Shown here: one piece after another, positions 8,615 to 18,658 of the stretch | Numbering within the stretch: position 1 is the stretch's first letter | Layout: every line of letters starts with the position of its first letter | Position numbers and translations under genes: made by a program | Assembly (NCBI RefSeq): GCF_000364225.2 | Contig: NZ_AQFT02000001.1 | Coordinates: forward strand, 4,903,501 to 4,967,500 | From: Eubacterium plexicaudatum ASF492 | Lineage (GTDB): Bacteria > Bacillota > Clostridia > Lachnospirales > Lachnospiraceae | DNA length: 64,000 bases | Direction: 5' to 3' | The notes under the pieces: model-generated | Told to the model about the DNA's origin: nothing | What the model saw: the letters and a program-made list of their open reading frames with translations, nothing else | The model's database searches: none

Positions 8615-9959
8615 ATACCAGAAATTTACAGCAGAATACATTGAGGCGCATCCGGTGTCCGCCATCTTCCTGGACTGCGGATTAGGGAAAACGAGCATCA
8701 CGCTGACGGCAGTCAACGACCTGATGTTTGACAGGTTTGAAATCCACAGGGTGCTTGTGGTAGCGCCGATCCGTGTAGCTTCTTACAGTTGGCCGGCGGA
8801 AATTGAAAAGTGGGACCACCTTGAGGGGCTTAAGTACAGCGTGGCGGTCGGAACGGCGGCGGAGAGGCTGGCAGCACTGAAGCGGAAAGCAGATATTTAC
8901 CTCATCAACCGTGAAAACGTACAGTGGCTGATTTCCGAGAGCGGCATACCGTTTGATTTCGACATGGTGGTGATTGATGAACTGTCATCCTTTAAGAACC
9001 ACCAGACGAAGCGGTTCAAGGCATTGATGAAAGTCAGACCGAAAGTAAAGCGCATCGTGGGGCTGACTGGCACGCCGAGCAGCAACGGACTGATGGACTT
9101 GTGGGCGGAGTTCCGGCTGCTGGACATGGGGGAGCGGCTTGGCCGGTTCATCGGGCAGTACCGCACCTCCTACTTCCGGCCGGATAAGCAGAACGGGCAG
9201 GTGGTGTTCTCCTACAAGCCGCTGCCTGGGGCGGAGAAACAGATATACGGCAAGATATCCGACATCACGATTTCCATGAAGTCCACCGACCACCTGCAGA
9301 TGCCGGAACTGATAAATTCCAGATACACGGTGTATCTTTCCGGGAAGGAGGATTCGCACTATGCGGATTTGAAGAAAGACCTCGTCCTGCAGCTGCCGGA
9401 CGGCGATATCACAGCCGCCAACGCCGCATCCCTTTCCGGGAAACTGTCGCAGATGGCAAACGGCGCAATCTACACGGATGCCGGGGAGACGGTCGCCATC
9501 CATGAGCGGAAGCTGGACGCACTGGAGGACATCATCGAGGCGGCAAACGGCAAGCCGGTGCTTGTGGCATACTGGTTCCGGCATGACCTGGAACGCATCA
9601 CGGAACGGCTGCACAAACTGAAAATCCCATGTTCCCGGCTGGACACGGACAGCAGTATCCGGAAATGGAACGCCGGGGAGATCCCGGTGGCGCTGATCCA
9701 CCCGGCATCCGCCGGACACGGCCTGAACCTCCAGGCTGGCGGTTCCACCCTTGTGTGGTTCGGCCTTACCTGGTCACTGGAATTATATCAGCAGACGGTG
9801 GCGAGGCTGTGGCGGCAGGGGCAGCAATCGGAAACCGTGGTGGTGCAGCACATCATCGCCAAGGGCACCATAGACGAGCGGATCATGAAGGCGTTATCCG
9901 AAAAGGACACCACGCAGGCCGCACTGATCGATGCGGTGAAAGCAGACCTTAAGATATAG
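8595..9959 (+). CDS. Phage SNF2-like DEAD/DEAH helicase
   Basis: About 454 residues; ATG 8595 with GGAGGG upstream. Helicase motifs in order: LDCGLGKTSITL (motif I, near 28), VVAPIRVASYSWPAE (Ia), VVIDELSSFKNH (motif II, DE-type, near 125), LTGTPSSNGLMDLW (III), then VALIHPASAGHGLNLQ (V) and QTVARLWRQGQ (VI). The size and the DELSSFKN motif match the compact SNF2-family helicases of Firmicutes phages. It overlaps the VRR-NUC gene, with which it likely works on DNA structures during replication. The frame is intact. Confidence 0.9.
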   Translation: MRYSPHEYQKFTAEYIEAHPVSAIFLDCGLGKTSITLTAVNDLMFDRFEIHRVLVVAPIRVASYSWPAEIEKWDHLEGLKYSVAVGTAAERLAALKRKADIYLINRENVQWLISESGIPFDFDMVVIDELSSFKNHQTKRFKALMKVRPKVKRIVGLTGTPSSNGLMDLWAEFRLLDMGERLGRFIGQYRTSYFRPDKQNGQVVFSYKPLPGAEKQIYGKISDITISMKSTDHLQMPELINSRYTVYLSGKEDSHYADLKKDLVLQLPDGDITAANAASLSGKLSQMANGAIYTDAGETVAIHERKLDALEDIIEAANGKPVLVAYWFRHDLERITERLHKLKIPCSRLDTDSSIRKWNAGEIPVALIHPASAGHGLNLQAGGSTLVWFGLTWSLELYQQTVARLWRQGQQSETVVVQHIIAKGTIDERIMKALSEKDTTQAALIDAVKADLKI

Positions 9960-10071
9960 GCGGGGAGAGCCGCCTCCAGTCAAAAAGCAAATCAGAGCCA
10001 ATCAATGAAAATCAATGACAATCTTTGAAAATCCGGGGGAAGCAAATATATTTTGATTGGAGGCATGGCTT

Positions 10072-10530
10072 ATGAGCATTATCTGGAAGTACCTTGACAA
10101 ACGGTCGGCGGCCGTGGATGCGCTGAAGGATTACAGCAATATGAAATTTATCATCGAACACACGGATGATGAGATAAAGGCGGCATATGAGAAGATGGGC
10201 GGCGTCAGCAGCCCGCAGTCTGACGGAATGCCCCGCACGCACAATCCCCATGCTGTGGAGGACAGGATGATAAAGGGCATCGAGGAGATTGATGTGCTGA
10301 AGGAGCGTTACCGTCAGGCGGCAGAATATATGGCATGGTTCCTTCCGGCATGGGAGGAGCTTTCCGGGGATGAGCGGTATGTGCTGGAAACCTTTTATTC
10401 CGATGAGGAGAGGCAGACGGATTCCGTTTACGACATCTGCGACCGTTTCCACATTGAGCGGACATCCGCATATAAGAAAAAGAACCGCGCCCTTCAGAAA
10501 CTGGTCACGCTGTTGTATGGGAAAAGCTGA
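10072..10530 (+). CDS. Phage sigma-like late transcription regulator
   Basis: ATG 10072, GGAGG about 9 nt upstream. The C-terminal half holds ERYVLETFYSDEERQT and ICDRFHIERTSAYKKKNRALQKL, a sigma-70 region-4-like helix-turn-helix as in ArpU/DUF1492-type regulators that switch on late genes next to the terminase. Its position immediately before the HNH and small terminase genes fits that job. The upstream gap (9960-10071) has A-rich short repeats (AATCAATGA, AATCTTTGA) but no gene. Confidence 0.7.
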   Translation: MSIIWKYLDKRSAAVDALKDYSNMKFIIEHTDDEIKAAYEKMGGVSSPQSDGMPRTHNPHAVEDRMIKGIEEIDVLKERYRQAAEYMAWFLPAWEELSGDERYVLETFYSDEERQTDSVYDICDRFHIERTSAYKKKNRALQKLVTLLYGKS

Positions 10531-10662
10531 TGTCCAAAATCGCGGACGATTTTCCATATTGGACGTGGTACACTGTTATCATCGAAAACTGCATAAAGAC
10601 AGCCGGCCTTCGTGGGAACAGCCCTGCGGGGGCTTTCTTTATGCCCGAAGGAGGTGAGGCAG

Positions 10663-11022
10663 ATGCCAAGGAAACCGAAGAGGCCGTGTTCCTTCCCCGG
10701 ATGCCCGGAGCTGACGGACGGGAGGTTCTGTGAGGAGCATGAGAAACAGGAGAACCGCCGCTACGAGAAGTACGACCGTGACCCGGCTGTACGCCGTAGG
10801 TATGGGCGTGCCTGGAAGAGAATCCGTGACCGCTACGCCGCAAAGCACCCGTTCTGTGAGGAGTGTTACAGGAAAGGGCTGCTGCATCCTGTGGAGGAGG
10901 TACACCACAAGCTGCCGCTGGCAGAGGGCGGCACTCATGACGAGGGAAACCTTGTGTCGCTGTGCCAGCCGTGCCATGCAAGGATTCATGCGGAGCGCGG
11001 TGACAGGTGGCATAAGCATTAA
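10663..11022 (+). CDS. Phage HNH endonuclease near the terminase genes
   Basis: ATG 10663 after AAGGAGGTGAG. About 119 residues. An N-terminal zinc-ribbon-like CSFPGCPELTDGRFCEEH precedes the HNH domain: HPFCEECYRKG, then EVHHKLPLAEGGTHDEGN with the HH catalytic pair, and LCQPCHARIH. Small HNH nucleases in this place assist terminase in cutting or packaging DNA in many siphophages. The gap 10531-10662 before it has no convincing gene. Confidence 0.85.
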   Translation: MPRKPKRPCSFPGCPELTDGRFCEEHEKQENRRYEKYDRDPAVRRRYGRAWKRIRDRYAAKHPFCEECYRKGLLHPVEEVHHKLPLAEGGTHDEGNLVSLCQPCHARIHAERGDRWHKH

Positions 11023-11148
11023 TTTATTTTATGGGAATCAGTGCTGTGTTGATTTATGCTGTGGAGGTTTCTGCTGACCCGGAGGGCGGTCGGAATCTCT
11101 ACAGCATATTTTCTGTGGAACGGGCGTGGGGTCACACGCATAAAAACC

Positions 11149-11185
11149 GGAAATCAAACGGGGGATTGCCCGCCCCTGGATTTCC
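11149..11185. terminator. Inverted repeat in the 11023-11270 gap
   Basis: GGAAATCA and TGGATTTCC, with inner GGGG/CCCC, can fold into a hairpin between the HNH gene and the small terminase gene. No long T-run follows, so termination is uncertain. The rest of the 248-bp gap shows no coding frame I can support. Confidence 0.35.
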
Positions 11186-11270
11186 GTATTCCATAGGCTT
11201 TTTAAGGTGCTGCGGCGTTTGATTTCCGCAGCATTTTTTCAAACGAAATCAAAGAAACGGGGTGAAAACA

Positions 11271-11804
11271 GTGGCAAAAGACGGCAGCAACCGCGGCGGC
11301 GCGAGGACGGGGGCGGGGCGCAAGCCAAAGGCGCTCACGGAGAAGATCAGTGAGGGGAAAACAGCGGCAGTCATGATGGAACCCGCTGAGCTGGAGGGCA
11401 TGGATGTGCCGCCCGTGAAGGACTTCCTGAAATCCCCGCAGAAAAGCGGGCGGGAACTGGTGGCGGAGGAAGTCTACAACGAAACGTATGTCTGGCTGAA
11501 AGCGAGGGGATGTGAAAAGCTGGTCACCGTGCAGATGGTGGAGCAGTACGCCATGAGCGTGTCCCGGTGGATTCAGTGCGAGGAGATCGTGTCCTCCACA
11601 GGCTTCCTTGCGAAGCACCCGACCACGGGAGCCGCCATTGCCTCCCCTTATGTCACCATGAGCCAGTCCTACATGAAGCAGACCAATTACTGCTGGATGC
11701 AGATATACCAGATCGTGAAGGAGAACTGCTCGGTGGAATTCCAGGGCAACACGCCCCAGGATGATGTGATGGAGCGGCTGCTCCGCGCAAGGAAAGGAGT
11801 GTAG
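11271..11804 (+). CDS. P27-family phage terminase small subunit
   Basis: About 177 residues; GTG 11271 chosen with GGGGTG upstream (GTG 11262 is possible). N-terminal basic GGARTGAGRKPKA is the DNA-binding patch common to P27-family small terminases. The body has EVYNETYVWLKARG, WIQCEEIVSSTGF and QTNYCWMQIYQIVKEN helices. It would recognise the packaging site and load the large subunit. No large terminase follows in this window; methyltransferase genes come next and the prophage is then cut off near 16030. Confidence 0.8.
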   Translation: MAKDGSNRGGARTGAGRKPKALTEKISEGKTAAVMMEPAELEGMDVPPVKDFLKSPQKSGRELVAEEVYNETYVWLKARGCEKLVTVQMVEQYAMSVSRWIQCEEIVSSTGFLAKHPTTGAAIASPYVTMSQSYMKQTNYCWMQIYQIVKENCSVEFQGNTPQDDVMERLLRARKGV

Positions 11805-11810
11805 ATAAAA

Positions 11811-13066
11811 ATGGGAAAAACGACAACCGAGATGCAGCTCATCCCTTTGGGGAAGCTGGTGCCGTATGTGAATAACGCGCGGACGCACTCGCCGGAGCAG
11901 CTTGTGAAGCTCCGCTCATCCCTGCGGGAGTTCGGCTTTATCAACCCGGTCATCATCGACCGGGATTTCAATGTCATCGCGGGGCATGGCAGGATTGCGG
12001 CGGCGAAGGAGGAAGGGATCACGGAAGTCCCGTGTGTGTTTGTGGACTATCTGTCGGAGGCGCAGAAAAAAGCCTACATCCTTGCGGACAACCGCATGGC
12101 CCTGGATGCCGGGTGGGATGAGGAACTGCTCCGTATTGAGATTGAAAGTCTGCAGGGCGCGGATTTTGATGTATCCCTTACGGGCTTCGGTGAGGATGAG
12201 ATTGCAGACCTCTTTGCCGGGGACGGTGAAAAAGATGTGAAAGATGATGATTTCGACCTTTCCGCAGCGTTGGAGAAAGCGGCGTTCGTGGAGCGGGGCG
12301 ACATCTGGACGGTGGGCAGGCACAGGCTGATGTGCGGGGATGCCACCAGTGCGGAGGATGTGGCGGCGCTCATGGACGGGAAGAAGGCAAACCTCATCGT
12401 GACGGACCCGCCCTATGGAGTCTCCTTTAAGAGTTCCGGCGGGCTGACCATCCAGAACGACAGCATGAAGGGGATGAATTCTACACATTTCTGTACAATT
12501 CGTTCTTGTGCATGGTGGAGCATCTGGAAAGCGGCGGCGCGGCTTATGTGTTCCATGCGGACACGGAGGGGCTGAATTTCCGTAAGGCTTTCGTGGATGC
12601 AGGGTTCCACCTTGCCGGGGTGTGCATATGGGTGAAGAATTCGCTGGTGCTTGGGCGCTCGGACTACCAGTGGCAGCATGAGCCTGTGCTGTACGGCTTT
12701 CTGAAGAACGGCAAGCACCCGTGGTATTCCGACCGGAAGCAGACCACCATCTGGAACTATGACAAGCCCAAGCGGAATAAGAACCATCCAACCTCCAAGC
12801 CGCTCGACCTGCTCGGCTACCCAATCAGCAATTCCTCCCAGGAGAACGCCATCGTCCTGGACACTTTCGGAGGGAGCGGCTCCACGCTGATGGCGTGTGA
12901 GCAGACGAACCGCATCTGCCACATGATGGAGCTGGATGAAAAGTACGCATCCGTCATCCTGCGGAGGTATGTGGAGGATACCGGGGATTCGGAGAATGTG
13001 TATGTGGTGCGCGGTGAAGAGAAAATCCCATACTCTGCACTGGTGAAGGAGGTGGAGACGGAATGA
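11811..13066 (+). CDS. ParB/Srx domain fused to a DNA methyltransferase, one apparent -1 frameshift
   Basis: The first 110 residues are a ParB-like nuclease domain (LIPLGKLVPYVNNARTHS, then VIAGHGRIAAAKEEG). A class-beta-type amino-methyltransferase follows, with catalytic TDPPYGV near 200 and the AdoMet motif LDTFGGSGSTLMACEQ near the end. The frame breaks at GGGG 12470-12473: a fifth G gives KGDEFYTFLYNSFLCMVEHL, joining both parts into about 418 residues. Such fusions are common between small terminase and other genes of Clostridia phages, where they probably mask phage DNA from host restriction. The target sequence is not visible. The stop overlaps the next ATG. Confidence 0.85.
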
Positions 13067-15201
13067 ATGCAGACGCTATGTATACCCATAGCAGGGAGCC
13101 TGGCTCTTGCGGCGGAGACACACCAAATCCGCAGTCTGCGGATTCCCGCCTGACCCTCGGCAGCCTTTTTGACGGCTCCGGGGTTTCCCTTTGGGCGGGC
13201 TGCTTGCGGGCATCACCCCTCTGTGGGCATCGGAGATTGAGCCGTTCCCCATCCGTGTGACCACGAAGCGGCTGCCGTTTGTGAAGCACCTGGGAGATAT
13301 TTCTGCGGTGGATGGCACAGGGATTGACCCGGTGGACATCATCACGTTTGGCTCGCCCTGCACGGATATGTCGGTGGCCGGCAAGCGGGCGGGGCTTGGC
13401 GGGCAGCAGTCCTGCCTGTTCTACCAGGCAATACGAATCGTAAAGGAAATGAGGTGTGCAACAGATGGAAAATATCCAAGGTTTATCGTGTGGGAGAACG
13501 TCCCCGGCGCTTTCTCCTCCAACAAAGGGAGGATTTCAAAGCAGTCCTCGAAGCGGTCTGCTCCGTCAAAGGCGGGGATATTCCTGTTCCTGGACCTCCA
13601 AAGGGGAAGTGGGCGAATGCCGGAAGCATCGTGGCAGACGGCTTTTCCCTCGCATGGCGCGTCCTTGACGCACAATTTTGGGGAATCCCCAACGTAGGAA
13701 ACGAATCTACCTTGTCGCAGATTTTGCAGGCGGGAGTGCCGGAAAGGTATTATTTGAGTCCGAAGGCGTGTCTGGGTATTCTGCGGAGGGCTTCCGTGCG
13801 TGGCAAGGAGCTGCCGGAGGTGCTGCGGATTGCACTGGAGCGGCAGGCGGCATCTGCTTAAACGACCAGGGCGGGCAGCGGATGGATGTGACGGATGACG
13901 TGACCTGCACCCTGCGGGCAGAGGCGCACCATCCCCCGTGCGTATTGGAATCGGCCGGTTTCTGCACGGAGCATTCCGCAAAGGCGCGTGGGATCGGGTA
14001 TGAGGAGGAAACCTCGCCCACGCTCCGTGCAGGGACGGTCCCGGCTGCGGTGGCGCTCTATGAGAACCATTCGCAGGATACGAGATACACGGGGCCTTTG
14101 GATACGGCGCCTACGGTCAGCTCCACCTACGGCATGGGCGGCAATAACCAGCCGTTCGTGGTGGAAACGCCAAAGACGCTGAAAATCCGCTCCGGCTGTG
14201 AGGGCGGCGGCAAAGGGGCGATCATACAGGATGACAAATCCGCAACTCTCTCCTGCAACAATGACCAGACGGTGTTCGTGCCTTTCTGCAAGGGGTGCCG
14301 CGCCCACTACAAAGGGGATGCGCCGACCTGGAAGGACGGGAAGGTGGCAAACACGCTGAACACCTTTGATGTGGGTGAGAGCCGCTGCAATGAGCTGGTG
14401 GTGCAGGCATACGGCATCTGCTCCAAAGACAGCAATGCCATGAAGTCAGATAACCCGCACAGCGGATTCTATGAGGCGGACACTTCCCGGACATTGGACG
14501 GGAACGGCGGGAATCCCTCCTGCAACCAGGGAGGCATTGCCGTGGTGTCGGTGCAGGGCTCCATGATCGGCAGGGACGATAAGAACGGGCCGCAGGGCAG
14601 CGGGGTGAATGAGGATGTTTCCTTCACGCTGAATGCCACGGACCACCATGCGGTGGCGTACCCGACTTACTGCACAAGCAAGAATTCCCATTTCACGCGG
14701 GCGGAAAAGGAGCTGGCAAATACGCTGGTGGCTACAGATTATAAAGACCCGCCTGTCATCAATGATGTACAGACGGCATCCGGCAAGGAGGTGTTCGGCA
14801 CACTTTCCGCAAGCATGGGCTCCAAGCAGTGGCTCGGCAACCAGGAGGCGTTCAGCGGGGACTACCATATTATGGAGCCGGAGTATATCGTCCGCAGGCT
14901 GACGCCAACGGAGTGTGCAAGGCTGCAGGGCTTCCCGGACTGGTGGTGCAGCGGTCTTGGGACGGAGGAACCCACGGAAGATGACCTGGCGTTCTGGCGG
15001 GAGGTCTTTGAGGCCCACAGGAGGATTGCGGGGACTTCCACCAAACCAAAGACCGATAAGCAGATCATCAAATGGCTGAAAGACCCACATTCGGATTCCG
15101 CTGAATATAAGATGTGGGGCAACGGCGTCGCGCTGCCGAATGTTTATTTTGTGCTTTCGGGCATTGTGTATTACGCACAGTTCCCGGACTTTTTATTGTG
15201 A
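13063..15201 (+). CDS. Dcm-type C5-cytosine DNA methyltransferase, three apparent -1 frameshifts
   Basis: Conserved motifs appear in order but in three frames: LGSLFDGSGGFPLGG (motif I), FGSPCTDMSVAGKRAGL with the catalytic PC (IV), IVWENVPGAFSSN (VI), FWGIPQRRKRIYLVADF (VIII) and RRLTPTECARLQGFPDWW (IX), ending with MWGNGVALP (X). The breaks lie at GGGG 13180-13183, GGG 13527-13529 and CCCC 13687-13690, each repaired by one more base of the run. A long variable region (about 13880-14880) full of SGF, TLRA and NGG-type repeats between motifs VIII and IX is the target-recognition region, large as in other phage Dcm proteins. Three identical-type errors in one gene argue for sequencing artefact over decay. 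Confidence 0.85.
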
Positions 15202-15282
15202 CATTTTTTCTCACATACTGCTTGCTATTCCTGCGGTTTAGAGTGATTAATGTAGTACCGAAAAACGAAGGAGGGAAACACA

Positions 15283-16029
15283 ATGGAAACAAGGTACAAC
15301 GTAACAGGAGAAAAGCGGAAGGAAATGGTGGAGGTCATTTCCGGGGTTGTTGGAATGAGGGCGGTTTATATGAGGATGCCGACCTGCGCCTACGCTATCA
15401 GCAACATTACCGTAAGCAGGGATGGGACACTGGCATGGGATGAACGCACAGACAGCAGGACAATAGAAAAGGTAAAGGAAGCATTGGCGGCCGCAGGCTT
15501 CACTGCGGAGGAAACCGAAGAAACGGCGCAGGAAGCCGGCACGGAGGAAGAAACCGCAGAGCCGGAAAACCATGCAGAGGAGCCGGAAACTGCGCCGCAG
15601 GGGGCGGATCTGGGGCTTACGGTGGCAATGCCGAGGGAATCCTTCACGGATGCCGCGCTGGAGAACCTGCGGAAGCTGGTGGACGCAAAAGGAAGCCTGA
15701 TTAAAAAGGCGCTGGCGGTTGACAGCCTCCCGATTGAGACGGACGGGGAGAAAGTTTCCTTCCCATGGTTCGCGGAGGGACAGGACAGCGAGTCGGTGAA
15801 AGCCTACACCCATTTCATTACTGCCCTCTGCGACATGGCGAGGAACCAGAAGCGCATCACGGCAAAGGAAAAGCCTGCGGATAACGAAAAGTACGCATTC
15901 CGGTGCTTCCTGCTCCGGCTCGGCTTCATCGGGGCGGAATACAAGGGGGAACGGAAAATCCTGCTGAAGAACCTCTCCGGCAGCTCGGCTTTCAAGAACG
16001 GCGAGCCAAAATGTTATTCGATAGATTAA
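15283..16029 (+). CDS. Phage hypothetical protein with acidic linker
   Basis: About 248 residues, ATG 15283 after GGAGGG. Residues 1-75 form one small domain (VGMRAVYMRMPTCAYAI), residues 75-110 are a Glu/Ala-rich linker, and residues 110-245 hold FPWFAEGQDSESVKAYTHFITALC and KYAFRCFLLRLGFIGAEYKGERKILLKNL. This layout recurs in Clostridia prophages, sometimes labelled virulence-related, without a proven function. The end (KCYSID) lies at the edge of the transposon region, so the last few residues may come from the insertion. No phage structural genes follow. Confidence 0.65.
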   Translation: METRYNVTGEKRKEMVEVISGVVGMRAVYMRMPTCAYAISNITVSRDGTLAWDERTDSRTIEKVKEALAAAGFTAEETEETAQEAGTEEETAEPENHAEEPETAPQGADLGLTVAMPRESFTDAALENLRKLVDAKGSLIKKALAVDSLPIETDGEKVSFPWFAEGQDSESVKAYTHFITALCDMARNQKRITAKEKPADNEKYAFRCFLLRLGFIGAEYKGERKILLKNLSGSSAFKNGEPKCYSID

Positions 16030-16059
16030 TTAGGATTGTTTTTTTGAATTTCAGTCAAA

Positions 16060-16132
16060 ATAACAGAAGGCACAGCATAAATTAATCTGTTACATTTTGC
16101 AGCAGATTGTTTTATGCTGTGCCTTCTGTTAT
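16060..16132. repeat. 22-bp perfect inverted repeat at the start of the DDE/AAA transposon region
   Basis: ATAACAGAAGGCACAGCATAAA (16060-16081) is the exact complement of 16111-16132, separated by 29 nt. A second imperfect hairpin follows at about 16160-16200 (CAGCAGGAA and TTCCTGCTG). The 16030-16295 gap has no gene. These symmetrical blocks may be transposase-binding sites at the end of the DDE element or transcription stops; the exact transposon end is not resolved. Confidence 0.6.
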
Positions 16133-16295
16133 CATTCTTGTGTAACTGTAAAATAAATAGCAGCAGGAACCTCCCCGACCAAAGTTTGGCTTCCTGCTGT
16201 ATCACATACGCTTGGGGAATGCCGCAGGTCTTTGTATAGTTCGCGGCATATGCAACCCATACGCTTATATTTATGATAACTATTTTTGTTGATTC

Positions 16296-16781
16296 TTGCA
16301 ATCCCATTTCACAAAAAAATATGACGACTTGATTTCCAGCCTCCAGCTGCACCAGCTCTCCTGCCCATGCTGCGGCAAAGCCGCCCGCTTGGCTTTTTAT
16401 GGCAGGTATGCCCGGTCTGTAAAACAGGATGGGGAATTGGTGGAACTGCACATCCGCAGGGTGATCTGCAGCGAATGCAGATCCACCCACGCATTGCTGC
16501 TTTCGGAAATTGTTCCGTATTCCCGTACCCTGCTGAAAGACCAGACGGACCTTATTTCAGGATGCCCTGCCACTGTCATGGAGCGCAACCCACTGATTGA
16601 TGAAAGCTGCGTTCGTTCCATTCTCCGCCAGTTTAAAAAGCATTGGAAACAGGTTCTGCTGGCTGCTGACATCCCTTTCCATCCCCTCCGCATCCTTGTG
16701 ACAGCATGCTTTTCCTTTATGAACCGCCAGTTCATGCAGATAAAAAGAACTCCCAACGTCCTCTTTTTAAGACCAACATAA
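16296..16781 (+). CDS. DUF6431 protein, zinc-ribbon, transposon-associated
   Basis: About 161 residues from TTG 16296. LSCPCCGKAARLAFYGRYARS near 22-40 and VICSECRSTHALL near 55-68 give two CxxC pairs, a zinc ribbon. A helical region with SCVRSILRQFKKHW follows. DUF6431 genes are found next to DDE/AAA transposase pairs in Lachnospiraceae, as here. A role in target or end recognition is possible but not shown. It ends about 60 nt before the DDE gene. Confidence 0.65.
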   Translation: MQSHFTKKYDDLISSLQLHQLSCPCCGKAARLAFYGRYARSVKQDGELVELHIRRVICSECRSTHALLLSEIVPYSRTLLKDQTDLISGCPATVMERNPLIDESCVRSILRQFKKHWKQVLLAADIPFHPLRILVTACFSFMNRQFMQIKRTPNVLFLRPT

Positions 16782-16843
16782 CCTTACACGACACGCCCTG
16801 CCCCATTCTTTATACTATAGAAAAACAAGAAAAGGAGGCATCC

Positions 16844-18100
16844 ATGACTATGGATAAGGAAAGAAAACAGGATATCGCCCTCATGCGTTATTCCGCAATT
16901 GCACCTCTGATCACCGGCCTGAAAGAAGACTATCCGTCCCTGAAGGCATTTTTCCGCGATGTTTCTGCCAAAGGAGTCACCGCCCCGGATGGAACACTCC
17001 GGCATTTTGCACCCGTTACAATCGAGAGATGGTACCGTTCCTACAAACAGGGCGGCTTTGAAACGCTGCTCCCCGCAGGCCGTAACGATGCCGGTAAGCC
17101 GCGCAGGCTGGATGATGCACTGCAGGAACAGGTCAGGTATCTGAAAAACAACTATCCTCGCATGTCCGCCGCGGCAATCTTTCGCCAGTTGAAAGAGGAT
17201 GGCAGCATTCGGAACGGTGAAGTGTCCCAAGCTACCATCAACCGGTTCATCAACCAGATCGAATTCCAGGAAAAACATACAGCGTGCCGGGACATGCGCC
17301 GCTATGAAAGGCCGCATATCAACGAGGTCTGGTGCGGCGATTCCAGTGCGGGCCCTTATTTGAGAACACCGGATGGGAAGAAGCGCCGGGTCTATGTCAT
17401 TGCACTGATTGATGACGCAAGCCGGTTCATAACTGGCGTTGATGTGTTTTTTCATGATAACTTTGTGAACCTGATGTCTGTCATGAAATCAGCAGTGGCA
17501 AAGTATGGCCGGCCAAAGACGTTTAATTTCGATAATGGAAGTTCTTATAAAAATAAGCAGATGGAGCTGCTTGCCGCCCGCATCGGTTCTGCGCTGAATT
17601 ACTGCAAGCCGTATACGCCGACTGCGAAAGCAAAAATTGAACGGTGGTTCCGCACCATGAAGGACCAGTGGCTGGCATCCCTTGACATCAGTGGATTCAA
17701 TACCCTTGACGAATTGCGCGGAAATCTTCTGGCTTATGTGCACAACTACAACCAGACAGCCCACTCATCCCTTAAGGGGAAGTCCCCGCAGGAGAGATTC
17801 TTTTCCGAGCCGGAATGCATCCGCCGGCTCACCGGGCGGGAAATTTCAGATTTTTTTCTACTTGAAATAGAACGGCGCGTTTCTGCGGATAGCGTCATTG
17901 TCATTGGGCAGGTGGAATACGAAGTGGATTGCCGGTTTGCAAGGCAGCGCATCACACTCCGGTATTCACCAGACATGGAAGAGGTTTTTATAGTGGAAGC
18001 GGATGGCACACTTACCCCAGTCCGGCTTTTGGACAAGCAGGAAAATGCATCCGTAAAACGCAAAAAAATATATTTATATAAAGGCGGTGAGCAAGCATGA
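16844..18100 (+). CDS. DDE transposase, rve integrase core
   Basis: ATG 16844 after AAGGAGG gives about 418 residues. An N-terminal helix-turn-helix region (TIERWYRSYKQGGFETLLP) precedes the catalytic core: VWCGDSSAGPYL (first D, near 160), FNFDNGSSYKNK (second D, near 226) and TAKAKIERWFRTMKDQW (E, near 262). HNYNQTAHSSLKGKSPQERF is the typical end of the rve core, and a C-terminal beta domain follows. It overlaps the ATPase start by 4 nt, so the two proteins are translated together and likely form a transposase with an ATP-dependent target selector. Confidence 0.85.
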   Translation: MTMDKERKQDIALMRYSAIAPLITGLKEDYPSLKAFFRDVSAKGVTAPDGTLRHFAPVTIERWYRSYKQGGFETLLPAGRNDAGKPRRLDDALQEQVRYLKNNYPRMSAAAIFRQLKEDGSIRNGEVSQATINRFINQIEFQEKHTACRDMRRYERPHINEVWCGDSSAGPYLRTPDGKKRRVYVIALIDDASRFITGVDVFFHDNFVNLMSVMKSAVAKYGRPKTFNFDNGSSYKNKQMELLAARIGSALNYCKPYTPTAKAKIERWFRTMKDQWLASLDISGFNTLDELRGNLLAYVHNYNQTAHSSLKGKSPQERFFSEPECIRRLTGREISDFFLLEIERRVSADSVIVIGQVEYEVDCRFARQRITLRYSPDMEEVFIVEADGTLTPVRLLDKQENASVKRKKIYLYKGGEQA

Positions 18101-18482
18101 ACCCTGGAGCCATTGACTATACCACGCGTTACGGCCTGGAATTCAACCCATTCCTAAAAAATTCCAAGGAGATACTCATAAAGACGAAAGAACACAGGGA
18201 AGCCGTTACCCGCCTGGATTACCTGGCAAAACTAAAAGGATTCGGCATCCTGACCGGGGCATCCGGCAAGGGAAAGACAACTGCCATAAGGGCATGGGCA
18301 TCCTCCCTGAACCCGGCGCTGTATCAAGTGGTGTATTCCTGCCTTTCTTCACTGACAGCAAATGATTTTTACCGGAACCTTGCAGCGGAACTGGGTATGG
18401 AGCCTGCATTGCGCAAGTCAGACAACTTCCGGGCAATACAGGAAGAAATCACAAGGCTTTTTATTGAAAAAAAGAAGACACC
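18097..18482 (+). pseudogene. AAA ATPase of the transposon (ExeA/TniB-like), truncated by IS66
   Basis: The first 128 residues remain, including Walker A GASGKGKTTAIRAW near 48-61. The reading is cut at 18483 by the left end of IS66 copy A and ends three codons into it. Walker B and the sensor motifs are missing. In this kind of element the ATPase binds DNA and delivers the DDE enzyme to targets, so this transposon is now presumably immobile. The rest of the ATPase gene is not found on the other side of the IS, which implies a later rearrangement. Confidence 0.8.
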
Positions 18483-18658
18483 GTAAGCGATGAATAACCC
18501 ACCGTTCCACAGGAACTTGATTTTGCTCTATAATGGTATCAGCTTGGAGCGGATGTCCACATCAGTTCTTGATAAAGTAGCCCGGCAGCCGTTTATTGCT
18601 TTTCCTGCGGCTCCACTACTGCCATCCATTCCAAAAATAATAATCAGGAGATGATGCT

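Larger units (their letters stand above)
16060..18482 (+). mobile_element. DDE-AAA transposon with DUF6431 gene, right end lost
   Basis: Three consecutive + strand genes: a small zinc-ribbon protein (DUF6431), an rve-type DDE transposase and a AAA ATPase that is cut by IS66 copy A at 18483. A DDE enzyme plus AAA partner is the plan of IS21, Mu and Tn7-like elements. It separates the prophage from the GIG-protein array. The left boundary is set at the first inverted repeat, an approximation. The right terminal repeat is not in the window. Confidence 0.6.

Noticed and set aside
10530..10733. Small + strand frame starting MSKIADDFPYW
   Set aside because: It overlaps the HNH gene start in another frame and has no ribosome site; most of it is probably non-coding.
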